Assembly: GCF_041154485.1 (NCBI RefSeq) | Contig: NZ_AP028669.1 | Location: 3,782,001-3,846,000, forward strand | Source of the DNA: Variovorax sp. V93 | Lineage (GTDB): Bacteria > Pseudomonadota > Gammaproteobacteria > Burkholderiales > Burkholderiaceae_C | DNA: 64,000 bases | Reading direction: 5' to 3' | Shown here: positions 56,213-64,000 of the stretch, piece by piece | How the letters are laid out: every line of letters begins with the position of its first letter | Position numbering within the stretch: the first letter of the stretch is position 1 | Translations under genes and position numbers: made by a program | Notes under the pieces: generated by a model | The model's input: the letters and a program-made list of their open reading frames with translations, nothing else | What the model was told of the DNA's origin: nothing | Database searches by the model: none

Positions 56213-57595
56213 TCAGTGCGACGCTTCGGCCAGCGTCGCGTCGGCCTTGACGGTCTTGAGGAGCGCGAGCATCTCGGCTTCGATGCGCTTGAGGGCCGCA
56301 TCGGTCTGGCCCTCGAAGCGCAGCACCAGCACCGGCGTGGTGTTGGAAGCGCGAATGAGCCCGAAGCCATCGGGCCAGTCAACGCGCAGGCCGTCGATGG
56401 TCGAGACCACCGCGGGTGCCGCGAAGCTCGCGCCTGCGACGAGTTTTTCGACCACTGCATGCGGCTCGCCTTCGGCGCATTTCACGTTGAGTTCGGGCGT
56501 CGAAAAGCTCGTGGGCAAGGCGTTGAGCGTGTCGCTCGCATTGGGCGTCTTGCTCAGGATCTCGAGCAGGCGGCAGCCCGCATAGGTGCCGTCGTCGAAG
56601 CCGAACCAGCGCTCCTTGAAGAAGATGTGGCCGCTCATCTCGCCGCCGAGCGGCGAATCGATTTCCTTCATCTTGGCCTTGATCAGCGAATGGCCGGTCT
56701 TGAAGATCACCGGCTTGCCGCCCGCGGCCTCGATGGCCGGCGCCAGGCGCTGCGAGCACTTCACGTCGTACACGATGGTGCCGCCCGGCACGCGCGAGAG
56801 CACGTCCTGCGCAAAGAGCTGCATCTGGCGGTCGGGGAAGATGTTCTGGCCGTCTTTCGTGACGATGCCCAGGCGGTCGCCGTCGCCGTCGAAGGCCAGG
56901 CCCAGTTCGGCGTCGCCTTCGGCCAGCGCGGCCATCAGGTCCTTGAGGTTCTCGGGCTTGCTCGGATCGGGGTGGTGGTTGGGAAAGTTGCCGTCGACCT
57001 CGCTGAACAGCTCGGTCACTTCGCAGCCGATGGCGCGGAAGATGGCCGGCGCCGAGGCGCCCGCAATGCCGTTGCCCGAATCGACCACGATCTTCAGCGG
57101 ACGGGCCAGCTTGATATCGCCGACGATGCGCCGGGTGTAGGCCTCGGTCACGTCGACCTTGCGCACGCTGCCGCCGGGTGCGAGCCTGGCGGTGCCGTCT
57201 TCCATGACCTTGCGCAGGCCCTGGATCTCGTCGCCGTAGATGGCGCGCCCGGCCAGCACCATCTTGAAGCCGTTGTAGTCCTTGGGATTGTGGCTGCCCG
57301 TGACCTGGATGCCGCTCGTGCACAGCGTGTGGGCCGCAAAGTAGAGCATGGGCGTGGTCACCGCGCCCACGTCGATCACCTCGACGCCGGTGGCCACGAG
57401 GCCGCTGATCAGTGCTTCGACGAGCGCGGGCCCCGAGAGCCGGCCATCGCGGCCCACGGCCACGGTCTTTTCACCGGCGGCGCGGGCGGCACTGCCGAAA
57501 GCCCGGCCGAGCGCTTCCGCGACCTCGGCATCGAGCGTGACGGGCACCACGCCTCGGATGTCATAGGCCTTGAAAATCGACGCACTGAGTTGCAT
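56213..57595 (-). CDS. Phosphomannomutase/phosphoglucomutase
   Basis: A 460-residue alpha-D-phosphohexomutase of the AlgC/ManB group. SIFKAYDIRGVVPVTL opens the protein, the phosphoserine Ser101 is in QVTGSHNP, the metal loop is FDGDGDRLGIV, and GEMSGHIFFKERW and RASNTTPVLVLRFEG bind sugar and phosphate. It interconverts hexose 1- and 6-phosphates to supply nucleotide sugars for LPS or exopolysaccharide. The start is set by family similarity. It shares the operon with waaA. Confidence 0.95.
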   Translation of the reverse strand: MQLSASIFKAYDIRGVVPVTLDAEVAEALGRAFGSAARAAGEKTVAVGRDGRLSGPALVEALISGLVATGVEVIDVGAVTTPMLYFAAHTLCTSGIQVTGSHNPKDYNGFKMVLAGRAIYGDEIQGLRKVMEDGTARLAPGGSVRKVDVTEAYTRRIVGDIKLARPLKIVVDSGNGIAGASAPAIFRAIGCEVTELFSEVDGNFPNHHPDPSKPENLKDLMAALAEGDAELGLAFDGDGDRLGIVTKDGQNIFPDRQMQLFAQDVLSRVPGGTIVYDVKCSQRLAPAIEAAGGKPVIFKTGHSLIKAKMKEIDSPLGGEMSGHIFFKERWFGFDDGTYAGCRLLEILSKTPNASDTLNALPTSFSTPELNVKCAEGEPHAVVEKLVAGASFAAPAVVSTIDGLRVDWPDGFGLIRASNTTPVLVLRFEGQTDAALKRIEAEMLALLKTVKADATLAEASH

Positions 57596-57707
57596 GAAGA
57601 AGCATTCCCTGTAGGTTCTTGAGAACGGGCCATTGTAGGCAAGCGCTCCGGTGCCCACATGTCCGAAAACGGCCAGTTGAAACGAGTCGAAACCGTATCA
57701 TTTGCCC

Positions 57708-59312
57708 ATGCCTACTCCTCACGCATCCACCGAAGCACTCGAGAGCGACGCCTGCTACCTGGCGATGAAGACGCACGATGCGCGCTTCGACGGCTCGTTC
57801 TTCACCGCGGTGACCTCCACCGGCATCTACTGCCGGCCGGTCTGCCGCGTGAAGCTGCCGCGGCGCGAGAACTGCCGGTTCTTCCGCCACGCGGCGCAGG
57901 CCGAAGCCGAGGGCTTCCGCCCCTGCCTGCGCTGCCGGCCCGAACTCGCGCCGCGGGCGGCGAGCTGGTCCACCGAGGATGCCTCGCGCATCCTCGCGCT
58001 GCAGGCCGCGCGGCTCATCGACGAGCCCGATGCCTGGTCCGAGGACGGGCCGGGCGCAGCGCAGATCGCCGCACGGCTCGGCGTGAGCGACCGCCACCTG
58101 CGGCGCATCTTCGAGGCGCAGTTCGGCGTCTCGCCCTTGCAATACCTGCAGACGCGCCGCCTGCTGGCCGCCAAGCAATTGATCGCCGACACGCGCCTGC
58201 CGATGACGCAGGTGGCGCTGGCCAGCGGCTTTGCGAGCGTGCGCCGCTTCAACGCTGCGTTCCTGGAGCACTACGGCCTCAACCCGAGCGCGCTGCGGCG
58301 TGCCGGCGGCGCCGAGGGGGGCCAGGGGAAGGCCATCGAGGTGCGGCTGGGCTTTCGGCCACCTTACGACGTGAACGCGATGCTCGGCTTCTTTGCGCGG
58401 CGCGCGCTGCGTGGCGTCGAGCTGGCCACCACGGCCGATGGCAAGGAGCCCGCCAAGGGCAGCACCCCGGCTTTCGTTCACCTGGCCCGGACGCTCCGCG
58501 TGCAACAGGGCGGACAGGCGCACGCCGGCTGGCTGCAGCTGCGCTTCGACATGGCGCGCGAGCAGATGCTGCTGTCGGTCAGCGACTCGCTCGCCGCGGT
58601 GCTGCCGATCGTGATCAGCCGCGCGCGCGCCATGCTCGACCTCGATGCCGAGCCGATGGCCATCAACGCGGCGCTGCACGAGGCCTTTCCGCACGGCGAC
58701 GGCCTGCGCGTGCCGGGCACGGTCGACGGCTTTGAACTGGCGGTGCGCGCGGTGCTGGGCCAGCAGGTCACCGTGGCCGCGGCACGCACGCTGGGCTCGC
58801 GGCTGGTGGAGGCTTTCGGCGAACCCATCGCCACGCCCATCGAAGGCCTCGACCGCCTGTTTCCCACGCCCGCGGCACTGGCGGGCGCGAGCGGCGACGC
58901 ACTCGGCAAGCTCGGAATCGTGCGGCAGCGCCAGGCCGCGCTGCAGGCCATTGCGCGCGAGGTCGCCGGCGGCAGGCTGGCGCTGCATGCGGGCGCCGAC
59001 GTGCCCTCGACCATTGCCGCGCTGCAGGAGCTGCCCGGCATCGGCGCCTGGACCGCGCAGTACATCGCGATGCGCGCGCTGCGCTGGCCCGACGCCTTTC
59101 CCGCGGGCGACGTGGCGCTGCAGAAGGCGCTGGGCGTGAGCACCGAACGCGCGGCCAGCCAGGCGTCGCAGGCCTGGCGGCCCTGGCGCAGCTATGCGGT
59201 GCTGCGCGCCTGGCATGCGCCGTCCCCCTCCTCTCCCGCCGGCGCCGCAACAGCCCCCTTGGCGGCGGCAGAGCCTTTCAACAACCTCACAACGGCAGGC
59301 GCCTCCGCCTGA
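57708..59312 (+). CDS. Ada/AlkA fusion: DNA-3-methyladenine glycosylase with Ada N-domain
   Basis: A 534-residue fusion. Residues about 15-85 are the Ada zinc domain (YCRPVC, NCRFF, RPCLRCRPE), whose cysteine accepts methyl groups from phosphotriesters. An AraC-type helix-turn-helix follows (LGVSDRHLRRIFEAQFGVSP). The rest is AlkA: the HhH element ELPGIGAWTAQYIAMRAL and the catalytic Asp in PAGDVAL. It removes alkylated purines and probably controls alkylation repair genes including itself. An earlier TTG is less likely than the ATG at 57708. Confidence 0.94.
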   Translation: MPTPHASTEALESDACYLAMKTHDARFDGSFFTAVTSTGIYCRPVCRVKLPRRENCRFFRHAAQAEAEGFRPCLRCRPELAPRAASWSTEDASRILALQAARLIDEPDAWSEDGPGAAQIAARLGVSDRHLRRIFEAQFGVSPLQYLQTRRLLAAKQLIADTRLPMTQVALASGFASVRRFNAAFLEHYGLNPSALRRAGGAEGGQGKAIEVRLGFRPPYDVNAMLGFFARRALRGVELATTADGKEPAKGSTPAFVHLARTLRVQQGGQAHAGWLQLRFDMAREQMLLSVSDSLAAVLPIVISRARAMLDLDAEPMAINAALHEAFPHGDGLRVPGTVDGFELAVRAVLGQQVTVAAARTLGSRLVEAFGEPIATPIEGLDRLFPTPAALAGASGDALGKLGIVRQRQAALQAIAREVAGGRLALHAGADVPSTIAALQELPGIGAWTAQYIAMRALRWPDAFPAGDVALQKALGVSTERAASQASQAWRPWRSYAVLRAWHAPSPSSPAGAATAPLAAAEPFNNLTTAGASA

Positions 59313-59318
59313 AATATC

Positions 59319-59813
59319 ATGAAGTTCAAGAGCAAAGTCATCTACACCTCGCACATCGACACGCCGCTCGGCGGCATCACGATGGCGGCCACCGACGAAG
59401 GCCTGGCGGGCGTCTGGTTCGACCAGCAGCGCCACTGGCCCGACACCACGGGCTGGCAGACCCAGGACGATCATCCCGCGCTGGTCGAGGCCGGCGCCCA
59501 GCTGCGCGACTACTTCGCGGGCAGGCGCGACACCTTCGACGTGAAGCTCGACCTCTCGCACGGCACCGCGTTCCAGCAGAGCGTGTGGCAGGCGCTGCTC
59601 GCCATTCCGGCGGGCGAGACCATGACCTACGGTGCGCTGAGCGTGAACGTGGGCAACCCGGCCGCGGTGCGCGCGGTGGGCGCGGCCGTCGGGCGCAACC
59701 CGATCAGCGTGATCGTGCCCTGCCACCGCGTGCTGGGCGCCGACGGCTCGCTGACCGGTTACGCTGGCGGGCTCCACCGCAAGACTGCGCTGCTGGAACT
59801 CGAATCGAAATAG
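59319..59813 (+). CDS. ogt: Methylated-DNA-protein-cysteine methyltransferase
   Basis: A 164-residue suicide enzyme that removes methyl from O6-methylguanine. The acceptor is Cys135 in IVPCHRVLGADGSLTGYAGG, and GTAFQQSVWQALLAIPAGETMTYGAL is the preceding helix-turn-helix. It begins 6 bases after the Ada/AlkA gene, so the two form an alkylation-repair operon. In E. coli Ada this domain is fused to the Ada N-domain, but here it is separate. Confidence 0.97.
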   Translation: MKFKSKVIYTSHIDTPLGGITMAATDEGLAGVWFDQQRHWPDTTGWQTQDDHPALVEAGAQLRDYFAGRRDTFDVKLDLSHGTAFQQSVWQALLAIPAGETMTYGALSVNVGNPAAVRAVGAAVGRNPISVIVPCHRVLGADGSLTGYAGGLHRKTALLELESK

Positions 59814-59840
59814 GGCCCGCCGCAGGGCTGCGAAGACCTT

Positions 59841-60809
59841 ATGAGCACGACAACGAACGACAACACCACCGCCCATCCGTCGCCGAAGCCCAAGGCCTGG
59901 CTCATCGACCTCGTGCTGCTCGGCGCGCTCTGGGGAGCGTCCTTTCTTTTCATGCGCATCGGCGCGGCCGAGTTCGGCGCCTTGCCTGCGGCTGCGGTGC
60001 GCGTGGCGGTGGCCACGCTGTTCCTGCTGCCACTCTTGTTCATGCGCGGCCACGGCGCGGCGCTGGCACAGCACTGGAAGGCCTCGATGGCCATCGGCGT
60101 GCTGAATTCGGGCATTCCGTTCGCGCTGTTCTGCTTTGCGCTGCTGACCATCAACAGCGGCCTGGCGGCGGTGATCAATGCCACGGTGCCGATGTTCGGC
60201 GCGCTGGTGGCGTGGGCCTGGTTTCGCGACCGGCCCGACGGCTCGCGCATCGTCGGCCTGGTCATCGGCTTCGCGGGCGTCGCCATGCTGGCGAGCCGCA
60301 GCGCGGGCCTGCACGCCGACGCCAACGGCAACGCCGCTCTGTGGGCCGTGCTGGCCTGCCTGGGCGCCTGCGCCAGCTACGGCGTGGCGGCCAGCGCCAC
60401 GCGGCGCTACCTGGGCGGCGTACCCGCACTGGCCACCGCCACCGGCAGCCAGATCGGCGCCACGCTGTTCCTCGCGCTTCCGGCGCTCTGGTTCTGGCCC
60501 GCGCAGATGCCGAGCCTGCGCGCCTGGCTGGCGTTGCTGGCCCTGGGCATCGCATGCACCGGCCTCGCGTACATCCTGTTCTTCCGGCTCATCGCCAATG
60601 CGGGACCGGCGCGCGCGTTGACGGTGACCTTCCTGGTGCCGGTGTTCGCGGTGTTCTACGGCGCCGTGTTCCTGGGCGAAAACATCACGCAATGGATGCT
60701 GATCTGCGCGGGCGTGATCGTCTGCGGCGTGGCGCTGTCCACCGGCCTCGTGAAGCTGTGGCCGCGCGCGGGCGGCGCGGCCGCTACATCGCCCCCGCGA
60801 CCACGTTGA
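59841..60809 (+). CDS. EamA/DMT family transporter
   Basis: A 322-residue membrane protein with ten predicted spans in two EamA repeats. LVLLGALWGASFLFMRIGAAEFG opens the first, and LWAVLACLGACASYGVAASATRRYL the second. Such proteins export metabolites or amino acids, but the substrate is unknown. Its 3' end overlaps the convergent DUF1345 gene by 26 bases. Confidence 0.92.
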   Translation: MSTTTNDNTTAHPSPKPKAWLIDLVLLGALWGASFLFMRIGAAEFGALPAAAVRVAVATLFLLPLLFMRGHGAALAQHWKASMAIGVLNSGIPFALFCFALLTINSGLAAVINATVPMFGALVAWAWFRDRPDGSRIVGLVIGFAGVAMLASRSAGLHADANGNAALWAVLACLGACASYGVAASATRRYLGGVPALATATGSQIGATLFLALPALWFWPAQMPSLRAWLALLALGIACTGLAYILFFRLIANAGPARALTVTFLVPVFAVFYGAVFLGENITQWMLICAGVIVCGVALSTGLVKLWPRAGGAAATSPPRPR

Positions 60810-61437
60810 CCGACAGCGCGAGCACCAGCATGTTGAAGGCGAAGGCGAGCACGCTGTGCACCAGCGTGAGGCGCCGCATCTCGCGCGAGGTGGCCTGCAC
60901 GTCGGACACCTGCGTGGTCATGCCGACCACATAGGCGTAGTACAGGAAATCGAAATAGTCGGGCTCATCCTTGCCCGGGAAGTCCAGCCCGCCGTCCGGC
61001 GAGCCGTCGCGCCGGTCGATGTAGTAGCGATGCGCATAGTGGAAGGCGTAGATCGTGTGCATCATGAGCCACGAGCCCACCAGCGCCACCAGCCCGAGCG
61101 CGATGTGCCCCGCCCGCACCGGCCCGCTCATCAGCTTGACCTGCTGCAGCAGCATTGCGATGGCCACCACGCTCGCGCCGATCAGCACCAGCATCGACAC
61201 CAGGATCAGCACGTTGGGCTGGTCCAGCGACTGGGCGCGCTCGCGGGTGCGCCGCGCATCGAAGGTATCGGCCAGCCACCACGTGAGCACCTGGTAGACC
61301 GCGACAGCGGCACACCAGCCCGCAAGCCCGCGCGCCATCGCGTCGAGCGGCCAGGAGACGGCGGCGACCGCGATCCCGGCCACGCCGCCATAGAAAAGCC
61401 GCTGCGGGCCGGTCGTCGCGGAAAGGTGCTTGTGCAT
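60784..61437 (-). CDS. DUF1345 membrane protein
   Basis: A 217-residue protein with about five predicted spans and the family signature PDYFDFLYYAYVVGMTTQVSDVQATSREMRR near the end. Function is unknown. The chosen ATG lies two codons inside a TTG-begun frame. It is convergent with the EamA gene and overlaps its end. Confidence 0.9.
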   Translation of the reverse strand: MHKHLSATTGPQRLFYGGVAGIAVAAVSWPLDAMARGLAGWCAAVAVYQVLTWWLADTFDARRTRERAQSLDQPNVLILVSMLVLIGASVVAIAMLLQQVKLMSGPVRAGHIALGLVALVGSWLMMHTIYAFHYAHRYYIDRRDGSPDGGLDFPGKDEPDYFDFLYYAYVVGMTTQVSDVQATSREMRRLTLVHSVLAFAFNMLVLALSVNVVAGAM

Positions 61438-61665
61438 GTTCAAAGCTTACCTCTAGTACTTTCTGGGACATGCCCCGCATCGGCATCAACGCCGTCCTAC
61501 ACGCACAACGGCAATCGGCGCATGGGCGTTGCGCGAAGGCGCTATTAACTTGGCGGTCAACAACAGGGAGCAACCGCCCGGATGCCCGGCGCGCACACAA
61601 ATTGCGTGTCGAGCCCGAGGCGTATTTTTTTGCCTTCTTTCTTCTCCTCTCCTAAGGACCTCTCC

Positions 61666-62505
61666 ATGCTGTTGTTCCGCACCTGCCCGCCTGCCAGCCC
61701 CGCAAGGCTGACGAAGCTGGGCGCACTGGCTAGCGTTGGATTTCTCTTTGCTCCCGCACTGGCCTGGGCCGATCCGTCGCCCGCGCTGGACCGTTTCAGT
61801 TTCTCGGTGGGGGCCTTCAGCGCCGATCCGAAATTCAACGCATCGGTCAGTTCGCCGTACGGCGCGCTGCGCACGCGCGACCTCGAGCCCGGCCGCGTGA
61901 CCATGCCGCGCATCACGGCCGACCTGCTGATCGGCGACAGCCATGGCATCTCCTTCGACTACTACCGCTACAAGCGCGACTACTTCGGCCAGGCCTCGGG
62001 CAGCGATTCCTTCGGCGGCTTCGGCAGCGTGACCGCGGTGGGCAATGCCAACCTCAACGTGAAGCTCGACTTCGCCAAGCTCTCGTACAAATGGTGGCTC
62101 GGCTCGGGCAACACGGTGTTCGGACTCGGCGCCGGCGCGGCCTACTACCGCATCGGCGTCGGCACCAACGCCAACATCGTGGTGAACGGACGGGTCCGCA
62201 CCTTGAACGAAGACTCGAGCGATGACGCGATCGCGCCGCTGCTCGAGGTCGGCGTGCGGCATGCCATCACTCCCGACCTGCGCCTGTTTGCCGACCTCTC
62301 CGGCGTGCGCAAGGGCGGCGGCCGCTTTCACGGCAGCATCTACAACGCCACGGCGGGCGTGGAATGGTTTCCCGTGAAGAACGTCGGCGTGGTGCTGGCC
62401 TATGGCGCCACCAACATCGACATGGCGCGCGACAGCAGCACGGCGGAGACCCGCGTCAAGGTCAAGCTGCACGGACCCTCGGCCTTCCTCAAGGCGCGGT
62501 TCTGA
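61666..62505 (+). CDS. Outer membrane beta-barrel protein (OmpW-like)
   Basis: A 279-residue protein with a signal peptide (cleavage near AWA, about residue 35) and alternating polar/hydrophobic strands. SFDYYRYKRDYFG, YGATNIDMAR and the terminal FLKARF fit an eight-stranded barrel. The overall layout is closest to OmpW-like or outer-membrane-protein-with-beta-barrel domains, but a firm family call is not possible. The start has AAGGACC upstream. Role unknown, perhaps a channel for hydrophobic compounds. Confidence 0.78.
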   Translation: MLLFRTCPPASPARLTKLGALASVGFLFAPALAWADPSPALDRFSFSVGAFSADPKFNASVSSPYGALRTRDLEPGRVTMPRITADLLIGDSHGISFDYYRYKRDYFGQASGSDSFGGFGSVTAVGNANLNVKLDFAKLSYKWWLGSGNTVFGLGAGAAYYRIGVGTNANIVVNGRVRTLNEDSSDDAIAPLLEVGVRHAITPDLRLFADLSGVRKGGGRFHGSIYNATAGVEWFPVKNVGVVLAYGATNIDMARDSSTAETRVKVKLHGPSAFLKARF

Positions 62506-62563
62506 GGCCCGCGGCGGCGCGGCGCCATGCCATGGGCGGGCGGCTGCGCGCATAGGTGCTTGC

Positions 62564-62601
62564 GATCATCGGGGGCCGCGCGCGGGCCCCTATGATCTTT
62601 T
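62564..62601 (+). terminator. Hairpin with T-run after the outer-membrane barrel gene
   Basis: GATCAT (62564-62569) pairs with ATGATC (62592-62597), and GGGGCC (62572-62577) with GGCCCC (62585-62590), followed by TTTT. It reads as an intrinsic terminator, but the next start codon (62603) begins one base after the T-run. It may work as a terminator of the barrel transcript or as a leader element of the next gene. Confidence 0.7.
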
Positions 62602-62602
62602 G

Positions 62603-63493
62603 ATGTACATCCCAGCCCCCATCCGCTCCAACAAACCCGGCGGTTGCGCCGCCAGTGCGCGCGGCATCCGCAAACCACGCTCGCTTCGCCTTGCCGTCCC
62701 GGCGGCGGCAGCGCTGCTGCTGGCAGCGGGCGTACCGGCGCACGCGCTGGTCATCGGCGTGACCGAAGGCGTGAGCTACCAGGCCGCCGAAAGCCAGATC
62801 GCACCGCGCTTCGAGCCCATTGCCGAAGTGCTGAGCAAGGCACTGAAGCAGCCCGTGACCATCAAGGTGCTGATCTCCTACGCCAGCGCGCGCGAGGCCT
62901 TGAAGGAGCAGCAGGTCGACCTGGCCTTCATCCACCCGGCCCACGTGGCGCTCGAGGCCGTCAAGAGCGGCCGCTACCAGGCGCTGGCCTGGACCAGCGG
63001 CTTCACGGCCTACAAGGTGTCGCTGCTGTGCAAGGAGCCGCAGCCCATCTCCAACTGGAAGAGCATCGCCGGCAAGGGGCTGGTGATGCCCGACGCGGAT
63101 TCGATCACCTCGGTGATCACGCGCGCGATGCTGCGCGAGCAGGGCCTGCAGCCCGCCGCGCTCAAGCTCACCAACACGCGCTACCAGGACGCGGTGCCGT
63201 TCTACGTGCAGAACGGTTTCGCCGCCTATGGCGCCACGGCGGCATCGGGCGTGGTCAAGACCTGGAAGGAGAGCGGCGGCAACGTCTGCGCGGAATCGCG
63301 CGCGGTGCCCATCAAGCAATGGCTGGTGTCGCGCAAGCTCGATGCCGCCACGGCCAGCGCGGCGCGCGACGCCCTGCTGGGCCTTGCGCAAAGCGATGCC
63401 GGCAAGCGCGCACTCGCCACATCGACCTACACTGGCTTTGTCGCACCCTCGGCCGAGGTCGAAACGGCCCTGATGACCTGGCTGGGCATCTGA
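62603..63493 (+). CDS. PhnD-like phosphate/phosphonate-type binding protein
   Basis: A 296-residue periplasmic binding protein of the PhnD/SBP_bac family. A long basic N-terminus precedes a hydrophobic signal (AVPAAAALLLAAGVPAHA, cleavage near residue 49). The mature part reads LVIGVTEGVSYQAAESQIAPRFEPIAEVLS and the ligand loop VDLAFIHPAHVALEAV. No permease or ATPase is nearby. The start codon has no visible ribosome site and lies against a hairpin, but no later start fits. Confidence 0.83.
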   Translation: MYIPAPIRSNKPGGCAASARGIRKPRSLRLAVPAAAALLLAAGVPAHALVIGVTEGVSYQAAESQIAPRFEPIAEVLSKALKQPVTIKVLISYASAREALKEQQVDLAFIHPAHVALEAVKSGRYQALAWTSGFTAYKVSLLCKEPQPISNWKSIAGKGLVMPDADSITSVITRAMLREQGLQPAALKLTNTRYQDAVPFYVQNGFAAYGATAASGVVKTWKESGGNVCAESRAVPIKQWLVSRKLDAATASAARDALLGLAQSDAGKRALATSTYTGFVAPSAEVETALMTWLGI

Positions 63494-63539
63494 CCCCCTG
63501 CGGGCGCGGCGTTCCAACTCCGCTTTTCATGAACCACCC

Positions 63540-64000
63540 ATGACCGACCTGTCCCGCTTTCCCATCACCCAAAAATGGCCCGCGCTTCACCCTGACCGGC
63601 TGCAGCTGTATTCGCTGCCCACGCCCAACGGCGTGAAGGTCTCGATCATGCTGGAGGAGACCGGCCTCGCCTACGAGCCGCACCTGGTGAGCTTCGAGGG
63701 CCACGACCAGATGTCGCCGGAATTCCTCTCGCTCAATCCGAACAACAAGATTCCCGCGATCCTCGACCCCGACGGGCCCGGCGGCAAGCCGCTCGCGCTG
63801 TTCGAGTCGGGCGCCATTCTTCTGTACCTGGCCGACAAGACCGGCAAGTTGATTCCCCAGGATGCCGCCGGCCGCTACGAAACCATCCAGTGGCTGATGT
63901 TCCAGATGGGCGGTATCGGTCCGATGTTTGGCCAGCTCGGTTTCTTCAACAAGTTTGCCGGCAAGGACTACGAGGACAAGCGTCCGCGCGACCGCTATGT
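63540..64000 (+). CDS. Glutathione S-transferase, YfcG/YghU-like (3' end outside window)
   Basis: The frame opens at ATG 63540 and is still open at the end of the window after 153 codons. LQLYSLPTPNGVKVSIMLEETGLAYEPHLVSF is the glutathione-binding N-domain of the nu-class (YfcG/YghU), with Asn in TPNG. NNKIPAILDPDGPGGKPLALFESGAILLYLADKTG follows, and FQMGGIGPMFGQLGFFNKFAG is typical of YfcG-type disulfide reductases. They use two glutathione molecules to reduce disulfide bonds. It follows the PhnD-like gene by 46 bases. Confidence 0.93.
   Translation, partial: MTDLSRFPITQKWPALHPDRLQLYSLPTPNGVKVSIMLEETGLAYEPHLVSFEGHDQMSPEFLSLNPNNKIPAILDPDGPGGKPLALFESGAILLYLADKTGKLIPQDAAGRYETIQWLMFQMGGIGPMFGQLGFFNKFAGKDYEDKRPRDRY

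Noticed and set aside
57561..60692. Minus-strand open frame of more than 1000 codons
   Set aside because: It lies antisense to the Ada/AlkA, ogt and EamA genes, which have full family signatures. The predicted product is His/Arg/Gln-rich without any domain.

Overview
The window is GC-rich DNA from a free-living Betaproteobacterium of the Comamonadaceae type, most like Variovorax. This rests on gene content and protein flavour (EttA, an RhlE-type helicase, the isoaspartyl-methyltransferase/rhodanese/TolC/WaaA run, many ABC transporters and glutathione enzymes) and is an inference. About 65 genes are packed on both strands, mostly as short operons with start/stop overlaps. I found no rRNA, tRNA, CRISPR array, integrase, transposase or phage gene.

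Layout. 1-5.5 kb: end of an amino-acid ABC ATPase gene, a DUF72 protein, a DUF1439 protein with a lipoprotein phosphodiesterase, a copper-type DUF411 protein and a DadA-like oxidoreductase. 5.5-9.7 kb: DmpA/ThnT-type peptidase, membrane-anchored TAXI protein, and a MerR regulator with a clear operator leading a small operon. 9.8-14.8 kb: ettA and an RhlE-like helicase transcribed divergently, then an exo/endonuclease-family protein after a strong terminator. 14.8-24.1 kb: a sugar or sugar-acid module, with an ABC importer and GntR regulator on the minus strand facing a plus-strand operon of IlvD/Edd dehydratase, DgoK, DgoA and a class II aldolase. A palindrome between the two arms is the likely switch. 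24.2-29.0 kb: a His/Tyr-rich exported protein, MATE and MFS transporters, MarR regulator, thioesterase and nitroreductase. 29.0-30.3 kb: a small lower-GC accessory patch. 30.3-33.8 kb: a Fur-box-preceded iron(III) ABC operon.

33.9-37.7 kb: glutathione transferase, glyoxalase I, then an AT-richer pair (multi-spanning membrane protein and acyltransferase) that looks like acquired surface-polysaccharide DNA. 37.7-41 kb: haloacid dehalogenase and the Entner-Doudoroff pair eda/edd. 41-46 kb: two OmpA-domain proteins, ChaC-like cyclotransferase, Cu/Zn superoxide dismutase, MobA-like transferase and pdxH. 46.2-47.1 kb: a frameshifted unknown gene coupled to a small membrane protein. 47.2-51.3 kb: AEC transporter, ZnuD-like receptor, His-rich protein and msrA. 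51.4-57.6 kb: TetR regulator, methyltransferase, rhodanese, TolC-type protein, waaA and a phosphohexomutase. 57.7-59.8 kb: alkylation repair (Ada/AlkA fusion and ogt). 59.8-64 kb: DMT exporter, DUF1345 protein, outer-membrane barrel, PhnD-like binding protein and the start of a glutathione transferase.

The common theme is nutrient capture (amino acids, sugar acids, iron, zinc), stress repair and envelope building. No strong undescribed system was found. The least explained DNA is the broken gene pair at 46.3-47.1 kb, the polysaccharide-like island at 35.2-37.7 kb, the accessory patch at 29.0-30.3 kb, and a twin-hairpin repeat found at two convergent gene junctions.
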